Shown: piece by piece, positions 17,783-27,046 of the stretch
Position numbering within the stretch: the first letter of the stretch is position 1
Layout of the letters: every line of letters starts with the position of its first letter
Assembly: GCF_010646885.2 (NCBI RefSeq)
Contig: NZ_CP050700.1
Span: 1,028,001 to 1,092,000, forward strand
DNA length: 64,000 bases
Direction: 5' to 3'
From: Desulfopila sp. IMCC35008
GTDB lineage: Bacteria; Desulfobacterota; Desulfobulbia; Desulfobulbales; Desulfocapsaceae
The notes under the pieces: model-generated
Seen by the model: only the letters and a program-made list of their open reading frames with translations
Told to the model about the DNA's origin: nothing
Database searches by the model: none
Translations under genes and position numbers: made by a program

Positions 17783-18211
17783 ATGAATGTGGTGGTAGGG
17801 GCGGATCACGGCGGTTTTGAGTTAAAGGAACATCTGATTGTGGTGCTTAGTGAGTTAGGACACGAGGTAACCGATGTTGGCTGTTACTCACTTGATTCAG
17901 TGGACTACCCAGACATTGCAGGGAAGGTTCGTGAAAAAATCCTTGCTGGTAATGGTGATCGCGGCATACTGATTTGTGGTACAGGTATTGGCATGTCGAT
18001 AGCAGTAAACAGGAGTCTGGAGATTCGTGCTGCACTTTGTCATGATGAATATACTGCCCGGATGAGCAGGGAACACAACAATGCCAACGTACTCTGTCTC
18101 GGGGCACGTGTGACCGGGCTTGGAGTTGCTGAAGAGATTGTCAGGGTTTGGATGGAGACGGAATTTGAAGGCGGGCGACATCAACGCAGAATAGCCAAAT
18201 ATAGTAGGTGA
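17783..18211 (+). CDS. rpiB: Ribose-5-phosphate isomerase B
   Basis: Interconverts ribose 5-phosphate and ribulose 5-phosphate in the pentose phosphate pathway. The 142 residues include [22 protein letters not shown], the active-site [15 protein letters not shown] with Cys65, and [12 protein letters not shown]. It closes the fab operon: a strong terminator follows at 18246-18290. Confidence 0.95.
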   Translation: MNVVVGADHGGFELKEHLIVVLSELGHEVTDVGCYSLDSVDYPDIAGKVREKILAGNGDRGILICGTGIGMSIAVNRSLEIRAALCHDEYTARMSREHNNANVLCLGARVTGLGVAEEIVRVWMETEFEGGRHQRRIAKYSR

Positions 18212-18245
18212 TTCTGAAACCCCTTCTTTTTTGATCGAAGACAAT

Positions 18246-18290
18246 AAGCCGTTATGCCGCAGTCCTGTTGGCATGACGGCTTTTTTCTTT
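18246..18290 (+). terminator. Rho-independent terminator of the fab-rpiB operon
   Basis: AAGCCGTTATGCC (18246-18258) pairs with GGCATGACGGCTT across an 11-base loop (one G-U pair) and is followed by TTTTTTCTTTT. It lies 34 bases after the rpiB stop. Confidence 0.9.
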
Positions 18291-18409
18291 TAAGTATGAA
18301 GAAATAGGGTATTGTAGTTTCTTATATCCCAGATGAATGAGGGTGCTCATTAGAACTATTGGGAACAGCAGGTAAGTGGAATGGAATTACAAATGAGGAG
18401 GCAGGTACC

Positions 18410-18880
18410 GTGAAATGTCCATATTGTGGTCACCTTGATAATAAGGTTATTGATTCCCGGTTGAATAAGGAGTGTACGATTACCCGGCGCAGGAGGTCAT
18501 GCCTGGCCTGTGATCAGCGGTTTACCACATACGAGCGTTTGGAGGTGATGATGCCGATGTTGGTGAAAAAAGACGGGCGAAGAGAACCTTGGAACAGGAC
18601 CAAAATGGTTTCAGGGTTGGAGAAGGCTTGCGAGAAACGTCCTGTCAGTATGGACAGGATTGATGAATTTGTCGACGAAATGGAGCATCGTCTTCAGGAC
18701 ATGGGATCTAAAGAGGTGCAGACACAGGTGATTGGGGAGTGGGTAATGGAAGAACTGTCCCGTCTCGATGAGGTCGCATACGTCAGATTCGCTTCAGTGT
18801 ATAGACAGTTCAAGGATGTGAATGAGTTTATGTCAGAGTTAAAATTGCTACTCGATTCACGGAGTGATAATGAGGAATGA
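18410..18880 (+). CDS. nrdR: Transcriptional repressor NrdR
   Basis: Zinc-ribbon and ATP-cone repressor of ribonucleotide reductase genes. The 156 residues start [17 protein letters not shown], with zinc cysteines C3, C6 and the second pair in [16 protein letters not shown]; the ATP-cone follows ([19 protein letters not shown]). GTG 18410 is chosen because GAGGAG lies nine bases upstream and the motif starts at residue 3; the frame from 18359 would add 17 residues. It overlaps ribD by 11 bases, a frequent nrdR-ribD arrangement. Confidence 0.95.
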   Translation: MKCPYCGHLDNKVIDSRLNKECTITRRRRSCLACDQRFTTYERLEVMMPMLVKKDGRREPWNRTKMVSGLEKACEKRPVSMDRIDEFVDEMEHRLQDMGSKEVQTQVIGEWVMEELSRLDEVAYVRFASVYRQFKDVNEFMSELKLLLDSRSDNEE

Positions 18881-19979
18881 GTTTGATTCCCACTTTATGA
18901 AAATTGCCTTGAACCAGGCCCGAAAGGGCGAGGGAAGGACATCTCCGAATCCCTGTGTCGGGGCTGTGCTGGTAAAAGGTCATGAAATTGTAGGGAGAGG
19001 ATACCATAAAAAGGCAGGTACTCCACATGCGGAGATACACGCCTTGGCTGATGCCGGATCTCAAGCACAAGGGGCAACGATGTACGTGACCCTTGAGCCA
19101 TGCAATCATACTGGGAAAACACCACCCTGCAGTCATGCTGTTGCCAAAGCCGGAGTCTCGCGGGTTGTTGTCGGAATGAGAGATCCCAACCCGTTAGTAG
19201 ACGGCTCTGGCATTGATTATTTGCAAGAGCATGGTATTGAAGTCCATTCAGGAGTTCTTGAGGCGCAATGTCGTACAATTAATCTTCCATTTCTGAAACA
19301 CATTACTACCGGGCTCCCTTACCTGATCATGAAGGCCGGGATTTCTCTTGATGGGAAGTTAAACTATGAAAGTGGAACAAGCGGTTGGATTACCGGTACA
19401 GAGTCAGGCAAATATGTACACCGGTTACGTAATCGTTACGATTCGATCATGGTAGGATGTAACACTGTACTGATTGATAATCCCTCATTAACCACCCGAC
19501 TTGCCAAGGGGCAGGGGCGCGATCCGGTTCGGGTTATTCTTGATCGTGAACTCAGGATTCCACTCAATGCGAAAGTGTTTTCTGCCACTTCAGGTGCGTA
19601 TTGCTGGATTTTTTGCAGTAAAGATGCTGATGAGAACAAGATTGATCAACTTCAAAGAAAAGGTGTTAAGGTCTCTCGAATCTCTCACCTGAGCGAAACT
19701 GAACTTGACTTGCCTGAAATGTTGAAGCTGATTGGGAAAGCAGGGATCTGTTCGGTTCTTATTGAAGGCGGTGCTGCATTGCACGGGAGTTTCATGCGAC
19801 AGAAGCTTTTTGATTATGCATACCTTTTTCAAGCGCCGCTTTTTGCGGGTGAAGAGGGGCTGTCGTTGATCAGTGGTTACAGTGCAAGAGGTAAAGCTGA
19901 GGCTTCTTTTCTGAAAGATGCACAATATAAGAAGTTGGGCAAAGATATCGTCATTCACGGGGCACTTTCATACCCATAA
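18870..19979 (+). CDS. ribD: Bifunctional riboflavin deaminase/reductase RibD
   Basis: Carries out the second and third steps of riboflavin synthesis. The 369 residues comprise an N-terminal deaminase with zinc ligands His53 (HAEIHAL), Cys78 and Cys87 ([16 protein letters not shown]), and a C-terminal NADPH-dependent reductase domain ([40 protein letters not shown]). ATG 18870 has GGAG five bases upstream. No ribE, ribBA or ribH follows; the next gene is convergent after 9 bases, so the rest of the pathway lies elsewhere. Confidence 0.96.
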   Translation: MRNEFDSHFMKIALNQARKGEGRTSPNPCVGAVLVKGHEIVGRGYHKKAGTPHAEIHALADAGSQAQGATMYVTLEPCNHTGKTPPCSHAVAKAGVSRVVVGMRDPNPLVDGSGIDYLQEHGIEVHSGVLEAQCRTINLPFLKHITTGLPYLIMKAGISLDGKLNYESGTSGWITGTESGKYVHRLRNRYDSIMVGCNTVLIDNPSLTTRLAKGQGRDPVRVILDRELRIPLNAKVFSATSGAYCWIFCSKDADENKIDQLQRKGVKVSRISHLSETELDLPEMLKLIGKAGICSVLIEGGAALHGSFMRQKLFDYAYLFQAPLFAGEEGLSLISGYSARGKAEASFLKDAQYKKLGKDIVIHGALSYP

Positions 19980-19988
19980 TTTACTCTT

Positions 19989-20954
19989 TCAACAGTCTCT
20001 CAGGTCGAGTAGTTGGGTAAAAAGGAGAGATTTTTCAAATTGCTCCCTGTCATTAAACCGAATGGACAGCGTTATTTCATCCTTCTCGAAATTAGGGCTG
20101 TGATCAACACTCAGATTCTCAGGCAGTTCAAGCTGATCTTTCCACTTGTTGAATGAAGTTGAAGCGGTATTCAAGGTAGGAGTGAGCTGATCTTGCAAAT
20201 GACTCAATAAAGCCTGGCTCTTTTGAGGAATATTCATTTCAGGATGGTCTAGTATCCGGGCGATTTGCGGTTCCGTAATAAGGGAGCTAAAGGATATACC
20301 TTTCCTGCCTGCAAGATCACGAATAAGAGAGAGAAGGCGTCGTTGTTTACCTGCTCCTAGTGCGAGATCGATAAAAAGCCTGAAAATATCTAACCTGTCA
20401 CTGGCATGTAAACGAAGTAATTCTCTAGCAGTATTTTCATTTAATGTTCCTGCCATCATCGCCCGCTGCATTTCCGGCTCAAGGAGCAACAGTTTTTCAA
20501 TCCGTTCAAGGTATGTTTTATTGGACTTTAATCCCAAACTTTCAAAGAGCTTCAGAAGCTCTTTTATAGAGTGTAAGTTTGTTTTGCTGATGGAGATAAA
20601 ACGCGCAAACTCTATTTGGGAAATCGGTCGAGTGCAGCTGTAATTAAGGTAAAGATGGGCAAGTGCAGATATCTTTGGTGTTTGCTCAGGCAGGACCTTG
20701 CACCATAAGGTTGATTGGATAGAACTCGAACAGTCCTTCAGGCAATTGAAGCTTCTCCACCCGGTAAGGAATTTGTAATTCCCTTCCTGGTCTGCCCGTA
20801 CCAACGGCGGGGTGACTAAGCCTACCTTGGCTATAGTGGCTGGACTTTGGGTGACAGGTTCCGCCTTGTCAAGAAATGGATGAAGATCCCAATTGGCATG
20901 ATATTGAAGCAATTCGTATGGAATCTCCCTGTAGGAGTAATTGGTCGGAATCAT
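19989..20954 (-). CDS. Divergent ParB-like (ParB/Srx N-terminal domain) protein
   Basis: The 321 residues begin with a ParB/Srx-like region: a stretch with L-x-x-HP, then GLVTPPLVRADQEGNYKFLTGWRSFNCL, reminiscent of the GLxxPPxV...GxYxxxxGxRR pattern but with WRSF in place of the RR motif. A helical middle (ISQIEFARFISISKTNLHSIKELLKLF) resembles the helix-turn-helix of ParB. No parA or parS is adjacent, so it is probably not the chromosome segregation ParB. The start is uncertain (ATG 20954 or GTG 20996). Its function is unknown. Confidence 0.65.
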   Translation of the reverse strand: MIPTNYSYREIPYELLQYHANWDLHPFLDKAEPVTQSPATIAKVGLVTPPLVRADQEGNYKFLTGWRSFNCLKDCSSSIQSTLWCKVLPEQTPKISALAHLYLNYSCTRPISQIEFARFISISKTNLHSIKELLKLFESLGLKSNKTYLERIEKLLLLEPEMQRAMMAGTLNENTARELLRLHASDRLDIFRLFIDLALGAGKQRRLLSLIRDLAGRKGISFSSLITEPQIARILDHPEMNIPQKSQALLSHLQDQLTPTLNTASTSFNKWKDQLELPENLSVDHSPNFEKDEITLSIRFNDREQFEKSLLFTQLLDLRDC

Positions 20955-21017
20955 AGTTGGTTGACTGAGTGTTTTTGATGGTGAATGATGCGACACGGAG
21001 ATGGCGTGAACCGATTA

Positions 21018-21059
21018 AACAAAAATAACCTGTATGGTCTAATATTAACCATACAGGTT
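21018..21059 (-). terminator. Rho-independent terminator after the IHF-like gene
   Basis: A perfect 12-bp stem, AACCTGTATGGT (21027-21038) with ACCATACAGGTT (21048-21059) around a nine-base loop. Read on the minus strand it is followed by ATTTTTGTTT. It ends the transcript of the gene at 21118-21402. Confidence 0.88.
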
Positions 21060-21117
21060 ACCAAATTGGGATGTTAGAATATACTGTCTTCCGGCGTTAT
21101 TTTCCAGGAGGATTGAA

Positions 21118-21402
21118 CTAGTCGTTGATCTTCTCCCTGAGTATACCGGATGGCTTGAAGGTTACAACCCGACGTGCATCCAGAGTAAGTTCGCTTCCTG
21201 TTTGTGGATTGCGGCCTCTTCTTGCATTTTTATCTTTTACGTTGAATTTCCCGAAACCGCTGAGAAGCAGATCTGTTCCATCGATTAGTGCCCCCTTTGA
21301 AATTTTCAGGAAGGCCTCAACCGAGTCCGTCGCCTGGGCTTTTGTCAGGCCCTCATGATTTTTATATACTTGCTGAACGATATCTGCTTTGGTGAGAGTC
21401 AT
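21118..21402 (-). CDS. ihfA: Integration host factor alpha-like DNA-bending protein (HU/IHF family)
   Basis: Nucleoid protein of 94 residues that bends DNA. It starts MTLTKADIVQQVY, has the LSGFGKFNVKDKNARRGRNPQTG arm with the intercalating proline, and ARRVVTFKPSGILREKI. The R-G-R-N-P-x-T-G with RRVVTF and the opening LTKA are closer to IHF alpha than to HU, but HU cannot be excluded. An AAGGAGG site precedes the ATG, and the gene has its own promoter (21446-21473) and terminator. Confidence 0.88.
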   Translation of the reverse strand: MTLTKADIVQQVYKNHEGLTKAQATDSVEAFLKISKGALIDGTDLLLSGFGKFNVKDKNARRGRNPQTGSELTLDARRVVTFKPSGILREKIND

Positions 21403-21445
21403 TTTTTCCTCCTTAAGAAACTGAAATTATGTGTAACATTTCTTA

Positions 21446-21473
21446 ATGATATCCTTTCATGGAAGAAAGTCAA
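21446..21473 (-). promoter_or_regulatory. Sigma70-type promoter for the IHF-like gene
   Basis: On the minus strand TTGACT (21473-21468) and TATCAT (21451-21446) are separated by 16 bases, each 5/6 to consensus. They lie 44 bases before the start codon. Confidence 0.6.
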
Positions 21474-21667
21474 ATTGTGAAAGTGAAAAAGTAATAAAAT
21501 ACCCGAATTTCATCATGAGAGCTATTGCGTAAAGGAGTGGAGTAGGCGCAGGTAGATATGATAAGCAGAAATATGTTTATAGTATTTTCCAGTCGAACTA
21601 TTGTTTTCTGTTGGGAAGAGAAAGGAAAAAACGAGAAAAAGTGACGACGCTATGGGAACAATTATAA

Positions 21668-21712
21668 AATAAAAAAAAGACATGCGCCATACTGAGGCAT
21701 GCCTTGTCTAGA
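21668..21712 (-). terminator. Possible terminator downstream of pilC
   Basis: On the minus strand an imperfect hairpin containing GGCATGCC and GGCGCATGTC is followed by a run of nine T residues. It lies about 180 bases beyond the pilC stop, with a dispersed repeat in between. The stem is weak, so this is a moderate call. Confidence 0.4.
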
Positions 21713-21730
21713 GTTACCTCTTACTAGAAG

Positions 21731-21870
21731 CGTGTCGGAGAATGCACTTTCCGCCCATATCTTCGTTAAACGCGAAAAATTATCCTCAGAATATTAACTA
21801 TATGCCTGCGGTAATTTTTCGCGTTTGCCTTGATCTGAACGAAAATTCCTATTGTCGGACAGCCTCCTTG
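21731..21870. repeat. Dispersed palindromic repeat, copy 1
   Basis: An imperfect palindrome with a perfect 15-bp inverted repeat AAACGCGAAAAATTA (21768-21782) and TAATTTTTCGCGTTT (21812-21826), plus TTCGTT (21762-21767) with AACGAA (21838-21843). It shares the ordered blocks ATATCTTCGTTA, ATCCTC, TGCCTG, ATTTTTC-C and TGCCT-GATCTG with copy 2 at 37151-37334. It lies in the spacer downstream of pilC. The outer limits are approximate. Confidence 0.65.
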
Positions 21871-21891
21871 GTGCTAGTTGATCGAAATCTG

Positions 21892-23097
21892 CTAGACGAC
21901 ACTTGCAATTTTGAAAATGGGCAAGTACATGGCCACCACCAGTGCACCGATCATACCACCAAGAAAAACCATCATAAATGGTTCGATCATGGCAGTAAGG
22001 TTTTCAACGGCCTGATCGACCTCCTCATCATAAAAATCGGCGATTTTCTCAAGCATTGAATCAAGCGCACCTACGGATTCTCCAACATTTATCATCTGAA
22101 CAACCATGTTCGGGAAAACACCACTCTCTTCAAGGGGTTCTGCTATGGGGCGACCCTCTGCAATAGCATCTCCAACTCTGAAAACAGCCTGCTCAATGAC
22201 CTTGTTCCCGGAGGTTTTGCCCACAACTTGCAACGCCTCAAGAACCGGCACACCACTTTGGAGCATGGTACTCAATGTTCGTGTGAATTTGGCTACTGCA
22301 ACCTTTCTGATCAATATCCCAACTACAGGCATGCGTAGAAATATCCGATCAAAGGTCATTTGCCCTTTTTCTGTTTTGTATACTTTTTTAAAGAGCATCC
22401 ATAAGAGGATGGCTGCAACGATCATATAGAAGAAGTAGTTCTTAAAAAAATTACTGAGATTAACAACAATCTGGGTTGGCATCGGAAGCGAGCTGCCGAA
22501 ATCTTCAAACATCTGGGAAAAAACCGGGACAACAAAAATAAGTATAACCGCTAGAATAAGAATAGAGATCGCCAGACAGATTGCCGGATACGTCATGGCC
22601 CCTTTAATTTTCTTTTTCAGGGCCATCGATTTTTCCATGAATCCGGCCAGGCGACTAAGGATGGTGTCTAGGATACCACCGGTCTCGCCAGCCTCAATCA
22701 TGTTGGTAAAGAGGTTGTCGAATACCTTTGGGTGTTTTCTCATGGAGTCAGCAAGTGTGGATCCGGATTCCACGTCAGACATTACACCACTTAATACTTT
22801 TTTAAATGTCGAATTGCTTTGTTGTTTCCCAAGTATTTCGAGGCACTGAACAAGTGGTAGACCCGCATCAATCATTGTTGACATTTGGCGGGTAAAAATC
22901 ACTATATCCTTGCCAGTCACATTGGGTTGAAAAAAAGAGACATTTTCAAGAAGGTCTTTCGGCTTTTCCTTGATAACAGGGTCTACTATGCGTAACCGCT
23001 TGACCTGTGCTAACGCAGCGGCCTGATCGGGGGCTTCAATTTCTCCTTTTCTTTTTTCGCCGTAGGAGTTTTTCCCTTTCCAGATATATACAGGCAT
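21892..23097 (-). CDS. pilC: Type IV pilus inner-membrane platform protein PilC (GspF family)
   Basis: Platform protein around which the type IV pilus assembles in the inner membrane. The 401 residues begin MPVYIWKGKNSYGEKRKG and contain two GspF domains, the first with FTRQMSTMIDAGLPLVQCLEIL and the second with FTRTLSTMLQSGVPVLEAL; TM segments lie near 165-195, 215-235 and 370-395. ATG 23097 has AAGGAGA upstream, which favours it over the in-frame start at 23121. No pilB, pilT or pilin gene is adjacent; the gene stands alone here. Confidence 0.94.
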   Translation of the reverse strand: MPVYIWKGKNSYGEKRKGEIEAPDQAAALAQVKRLRIVDPVIKEKPKDLLENVSFFQPNVTGKDIVIFTRQMSTMIDAGLPLVQCLEILGKQQSNSTFKKVLSGVMSDVESGSTLADSMRKHPKVFDNLFTNMIEAGETGGILDTILSRLAGFMEKSMALKKKIKGAMTYPAICLAISILILAVILIFVVPVFSQMFEDFGSSLPMPTQIVVNLSNFFKNYFFYMIVAAILLWMLFKKVYKTEKGQMTFDRIFLRMPVVGILIRKVAVAKFTRTLSTMLQSGVPVLEALQVVGKTSGNKVIEQAVFRVGDAIAEGRPIAEPLEESGVFPNMVVQMINVGESVGALDSMLEKIADFYDEEVDQAVENLTAMIEPFMMVFLGGMIGALVVAMYLPIFKIASVV

Positions 23098-23501
23098 CAG
23101 TCTCTCCTTACTGAAAAACAACTGGTGATCATGATCTTACAAATTTAAACTGTTGAATCCATAAGACATTTACAGACAGAAACAGGCATATTATATCTTA
23201 TGACATGGGAGAATACAAGCAAAGTGGTTGATTTAAATTTATTTTTTGTAAATTTGGTTAGGGTTCCAGGAATGAGTGTAGGGATAGCAAACATCATTTC
23301 CTGACATTTTAATTACCGATTGAGTATGATTGGAGCCTAAATATAGCATAGAGAAAAATATTATCTTGTTGTTGTTGGCTTGATTTGTTATATTCGAGAG
23401 CTTTCTCACATGAATCATGTGGTGAGGTAGATGAGCGTCTCGATGCAACTGTTATGTTGATATCGAGTGGAAAAATAGAGGTATGAATCGGAGGAATCAT
23501 T
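23098..23501. other. Intergenic region between divergent pilC and the PxxKW gene
   Basis: About 400 AT-rich bases that must contain both promoters. An imperfect hairpin (CTCACATGA / ATGTGGTGAG, near 23405-23427) and a short one (CTCGAT / ATCGAG, near 23433-23467) precede the PxxKW gene. No coding sequence or repeat copy is recognised. Confidence 0.45.
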
Positions 23502-23744
23502 ATGCAGCAGACTGCAGTGAGTTATAAAGAGAGAAATTTCAAACCGGTAATTGAAAAATGCGACGGGTGCGAGCGTGTTGTTGCAGATGATGGTGTGAAT
23601 TATTGCCAGAGTTATCTAAACCCGGAAGCAAAGTGGCGACTGGGTATCTGTAATTTTGCAACTCATGCAAAACCGGAAATCACGGTAACAAAAGTACGAA
23701 TCAACCCATTGAAAGCAGCCAAGAGGGCATCAAAGGGAAAGTAA
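23502..23744 (+). CDS. PxxKW family cysteine-rich protein
   Basis: The 80 residues have four cysteines (C20, C23, C35, C50) and the NPEAKWRLGICNFATHAKPE motif that contains PxxKW, as in a small family known from anaerobic Desulfobacterota. The KCDGCERV pair suggests metal or iron-sulfur binding, but no biochemical function is known to me. The tail is basic (KAAKRASKGK). GGAGG stands eight bases before the ATG, and a bidirectional terminator follows. Confidence 0.75.
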   Translation: MQQTAVSYKERNFKPVIEKCDGCERVVADDGVNYCQSYLNPEAKWRLGICNFATHAKPEITVTKVRINPLKAAKRASKGK

Positions 23745-23779
23745 GTTGTTCCAGCTTTTCTTTTCTCGTTCAAGGGATA

Positions 23780-23815
23780 AAAAAGGCAGACTCCATTCTG
23801 GGGTCTGCCTTTTTC
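23780..23815. terminator. Bidirectional terminator between the PxxKW gene and ugd
   Basis: AAAAAGGCAGACTCC (23780-23794) pairs with GGGGTCTGCCTTTTT (23800-23814) with one imperfection. The flanking A- and T-runs let it act in both directions for the convergent genes. Confidence 0.85.
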
Positions 23816-23827
23816 TTTTGAGATGAT

Positions 23828-25138
23828 TTACGACCGGCCAACGCCGGAGTAGGTAAAACCTTTCTCGCGAACATGTCCCGGTTCGTATACGTTGCGAAGA
23901 TCAATAAAGTGATGACTTCGCATTAAAGTATGGATTTTTTCAAGATCGAGTGCGCGATACTGATTCCATTCTGTCATGAGGATGACAGCATCAGCGTCTG
24001 TACAGGCTTCGTACGCATTATCCGTGTAGATGATGCCATTTGGCAGAAGGTGTTTGGCTTCATCCATACCTTGAGGATCATGAGCTTTAATAACAGCACC
24101 CTTTTCAAGTAATGCCGGCAGGATGGTAATGGCAGGTGCGTCGCGCATGTCATCTGTTTCGGGCTTGAAGGTGAGGCCAAGGACGGCAATTGTTTTACCG
24201 GCTTCCTGCCCGCCAAGGATATCTCTAACCTTTTTAACCATTTTGGCCTTCTGGGCTCCGTTTACCTCGACTGCAGCTTCAACAATACGAAGGCTCTGTC
24301 CTTGCTCCTGAGCAATTCGCATTAATGCCATAGTATCTTTCGGAAAGCACGATCCTCCGTAACCAGGACCAGGATGCAGGAATTTACCACCTATACGGCC
24401 ATCCATCCCGATTCCTTTTGCCAGTGACACGACATCAGCTCCGATGGAGTCGCAGAGAAGGGCGATTTCATTGATATAACTAATTTTAGTGGCAAGAAAG
24501 GCGTTTGCCGCATATTTGGTCAACTCGGCGGTCTTTATATCGGTCTTCACGATGGGTGTTTCCTGGAGGTAGAGAGGTTTGTAGATCTCCCTCAAAACTT
24601 CTTCTGCTCTTGTAGTTTCAACGCCGATAACAACCCGGTCCGGACGCATAAAATCGCTGATAGCGGCCCCTTCGCGCAAGAATTCCGGATTGGATGCCAC
24701 GTCGAATTCGGCTGCAGGATTAGTCTCCCTGATGATCCGGGCCACCTGATCCGCCGTTCCTACAGGTACTGTGCTTTTATCAACAATGACTGTGTATCCT
24801 TTTAGCTCAGTGGCAATTTCCTTGGTTGCTTCATAAATGTACGTGAGGTCTGCATATCCATCTCCTCTCCTGGAGGTTGGTGTCCCGACTGCCAAAAAGA
24901 CTGCATCACCTGAAGCAACGCTATCAGAGAGGTCTGTCGTAAATCGTAATCGGCCCTCTTTGCAGTTTTTGGCAACCAACCTTTTCAGGCCCGGTTCGTA
25001 GATTGGGATATCTCCCTGGAGGAGTTTATCAATTTTGGTTTTGTCTTTATCTACACAGGTAACATGGTGGCCAAATTCGGCAAAACATGTTCCTGTTACG
25101 AGGCCTACATAACCAGTGCCGATCATGGTGATTTTCAT
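23828..25138 (-). CDS. ugd: UDP-glucose 6-dehydrogenase
   Basis: Oxidises UDP-glucose to UDP-glucuronate for surface polysaccharides. The 436 residues show the NAD motif MIGTGYVGLVTGTCFA, the catalytic Cys264 in GPGYGGSCFPKDT and Lys208 in TKYAANAFLATK, and the C-terminal VLGLTFKPETDDMRDAP. ATG 25138 follows GAAGGAAGAGAG; the frame from 25228 would overlap the upstream gene and adds 30 residues. It is the last gene of tatD-yggS-ugd. Confidence 0.96.
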   Translation of the reverse strand: MKITMIGTGYVGLVTGTCFAEFGHHVTCVDKDKTKIDKLLQGDIPIYEPGLKRLVAKNCKEGRLRFTTDLSDSVASGDAVFLAVGTPTSRRGDGYADLTYIYEATKEIATELKGYTVIVDKSTVPVGTADQVARIIRETNPAAEFDVASNPEFLREGAAISDFMRPDRVVIGVETTRAEEVLREIYKPLYLQETPIVKTDIKTAELTKYAANAFLATKISYINEIALLCDSIGADVVSLAKGIGMDGRIGGKFLHPGPGYGGSCFPKDTMALMRIAQEQGQSLRIVEAAVEVNGAQKAKMVKKVRDILGGQEAGKTIAVLGLTFKPETDDMRDAPAITILPALLEKGAVIKAHDPQGMDEAKHLLPNGIIYTDNAYEACTDADAVILMTEWNQYRALDLEKIHTLMRSHHFIDLRNVYEPGHVREKGFTYSGVGRS

Positions 25139-25160
25139 TCTCTCTTCCTTCTCTATTTTG

Positions 25161-25853
25161 TTAGTAACTTCTGGTTCCGAAAATAGCGGTGCCGATGCGG
25201 ATGATGGTGGCACCTTCTTCAATAGCAATGGGATAATCGCCTGACATTCCCATGGAAAGTTCTACTTTGTGGTCAGAGTCGAAGAGCCCTTTGGAGGTAA
25301 GTCTTTCTGACAACATCCTGAGATTCCTGAAGTAGGGGCGTGCTTCTTCAGGGGCGTCTGTGAGCGGTGGCATTGTCATGAGGCCAACAGCTCGAAGATG
25401 TGGTAGTTGTTTAATTTCCTGAAGCAGTTTTTCAGTTTCCTGTTCGGTTGTTCCCGCCTTTTTCGGGTCTTTCCCTATATTGACTTGCAACAGTATTTTC
25501 AGAACTCTCCCTTCTCTCTCAAGGTGACCGTTCAGACTCTTGGCCAGCTTAAAACTGTCAACTGTTTCGATACAGTCAAAAAGCCGTGCTGCTGTTTTGG
25601 CCTTGTTTCTCTGTAAGTGACCAATAAAGTGAAATAAGGGTTTATTGTCGAGCTCTGCAATTTTCTTTTCAGCTTCCTGGATGTAATTTTCACCAAAAAG
25701 CATCTGTCCAGCTTTGTATGCTTGTTCTATTGCTTCAGAGGGAAATCTTTTTGAAACAGCAACAATTTGGATTTCTTCAGGTTGTCTACCACAGTTGGTG
25801 GCTATTGATGCTACCTCTTTATGGATATTTTCCAAATTTTGGGCAATTGACAT
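25161..25853 (-). CDS. yggS: PLP homeostasis protein (YggS/PROSC family)
   Basis: Pyridoxal phosphate-binding protein that buffers free PLP. The 230 residues form the alanine-racemase-like barrel with the PLP lysine Lys35 in IVAVSKRFPSEAI, GENYIQEAEKKI, FHFIGHLQRNK, and the end LSMGMSGDYPIAIEEGATIIRIG. It begins 8 bases after the tatD stop and ends 22 bases before ugd, so the three are probably an operon. Confidence 0.95.
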   Translation of the reverse strand: MSIAQNLENIHKEVASIATNCGRQPEEIQIVAVSKRFPSEAIEQAYKAGQMLFGENYIQEAEKKIAELDNKPLFHFIGHLQRNKAKTAARLFDCIETVDSFKLAKSLNGHLEREGRVLKILLQVNIGKDPKKAGTTEQETEKLLQEIKQLPHLRAVGLMTMPPLTDAPEEARPYFRNLRMLSERLTSKGLFDSDHKVELSMGMSGDYPIAIEEGATIIRIGTAIFGTRSY

Positions 25854-25861
25854 GACAGTTT

Positions 25862-26677
25862 CTATTTATCTGGTTGTGGTATTGGTAGGTTAAATATCCT
25901 GCAGCTGTTTTGTGTCGTTCGGCGGGCAAATTCCTCAAAACTCATATTACGTAGTTCCGCTGCATAGCGTGCAGTGTAGGCAACATGGGCAGGTTCATTA
26001 CGCTTTCCTCTTTTGGGGTGAGGACTCAGAAAGGGACCGTCAGTCTCAACTAGCAGAGCATCGATTGGTGCCCATTTTGTTACTTCCTGCAGTGACTTCG
26101 CGTTCTTGAATGTGACAACTCCGGGGATAGAAAGCAATAGGCCTAATTTAAGTACTTTCTGTGCAAAAATTTTATCACCTGAAAAGCAGTGCATTATGCC
26201 ACCTGCTTCGGGTAGGCCTACATCTTTAATAATGTGGAGGATGTCGTCATGGGCTTCGCGATCATGAATTATGACGGGAAGGTTCAGTTCTCGGGCAAGT
26301 GCAAGTTGGGTTCTAAAGTGTTTCTGCTGATTTTCAATAGTTGAATAATTTTTAATGTAATCGAGGCCTATTTCACCGTAACCGACAATATATTGTCTAT
26401 TCTGTTCAACAAGATCGCCAATTTCCTGATATGTCGTTTCCTTGATATTATCGACGTCATGCGGGTGTACGCCAACAGCTGCCGAGATGCTCTGATAACT
26501 TTTAGCAAGTTGTATAGCGTTATGTGAACTTGGCAGATCAATTCCGATGGTTACGACATGCTGAACACCGCACTTTTTTGCTCTATCAAGTACCTCGTCA
26601 AGATCGGACCCATACGCCTCCATATCAAGATGGCAGTGGGTATCTATTAGGACTACTTCTGGTTTGGGGATATTCAT
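25862..26677 (-). CDS. tatD: TatD family metal-dependent hydrolase
   Basis: Metal-dependent nuclease-type hydrolase of the TatD family, 271 residues. Metal ligands are visible in DTHCHLD, GYGEIGLDY, VIIHDREAHDD, GIMHCFSG and LVETDGPFLSP. TatD proteins act on DNA ends or in repair, but the cellular substrate of this one is not known. It is the first gene of the tatD-yggS-ugd unit. Confidence 0.95.
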   Translation of the reverse strand: MNIPKPEVVLIDTHCHLDMEAYGSDLDEVLDRAKKCGVQHVVTIGIDLPSSHNAIQLAKSYQSISAAVGVHPHDVDNIKETTYQEIGDLVEQNRQYIVGYGEIGLDYIKNYSTIENQQKHFRTQLALARELNLPVIIHDREAHDDILHIIKDVGLPEAGGIMHCFSGDKIFAQKVLKLGLLLSIPGVVTFKNAKSLQEVTKWAPIDALLVETDGPFLSPHPKRGKRNEPAHVAYTARYAAELRNMSFEEFARRTTQNSCRIFNLPIPQPDK

Positions 26678-26989
26678 TTAGTTAATCACTTGTTTCGCAT
26701 GGTTTTTGACTTAAGCCACTTCTTAGCAAAAATGACCTTTGGCTGCAATGGAGAATATGGTTGACAGCAGAAATCATATTCAAGCAGACGAAGTTCGAAG
26801 TCCTAACCAACGCATCCGGAACAGATAAAAGTTTGATCTGCTGGTAATTGTGATAAATTCTGTTATTTCAATAGATAATAGAGTCGCGAGTGGACTCATA
26901 ATGACCGTATTGGGATAGCGTCATGGAGGATGTTCCAGTAATATCTTATTGTTAAGACCTTATGAAAAGTAAAAAAGAAAAAAAATATC

Positions 26990-27018
26990 TTCATATACAG
27001 ATCAAACTATCGTATAGT
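26990..27018 (+). promoter_or_regulatory. Putative sigma70-type promoter of the roadblock/MglA operon
   Basis: TTCATA (26990-26995) and TATAGT (27013-27018) are separated by exactly 17 bases. The -10 is 5/6 and the -35 is 4/6 to consensus. It lies about 245 bases before the roadblock gene, leaving a long leader. Confidence 0.45.
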
Positions 27019-27046
27019 GATTTCAGCATATTTTGGATTTTTTGCC

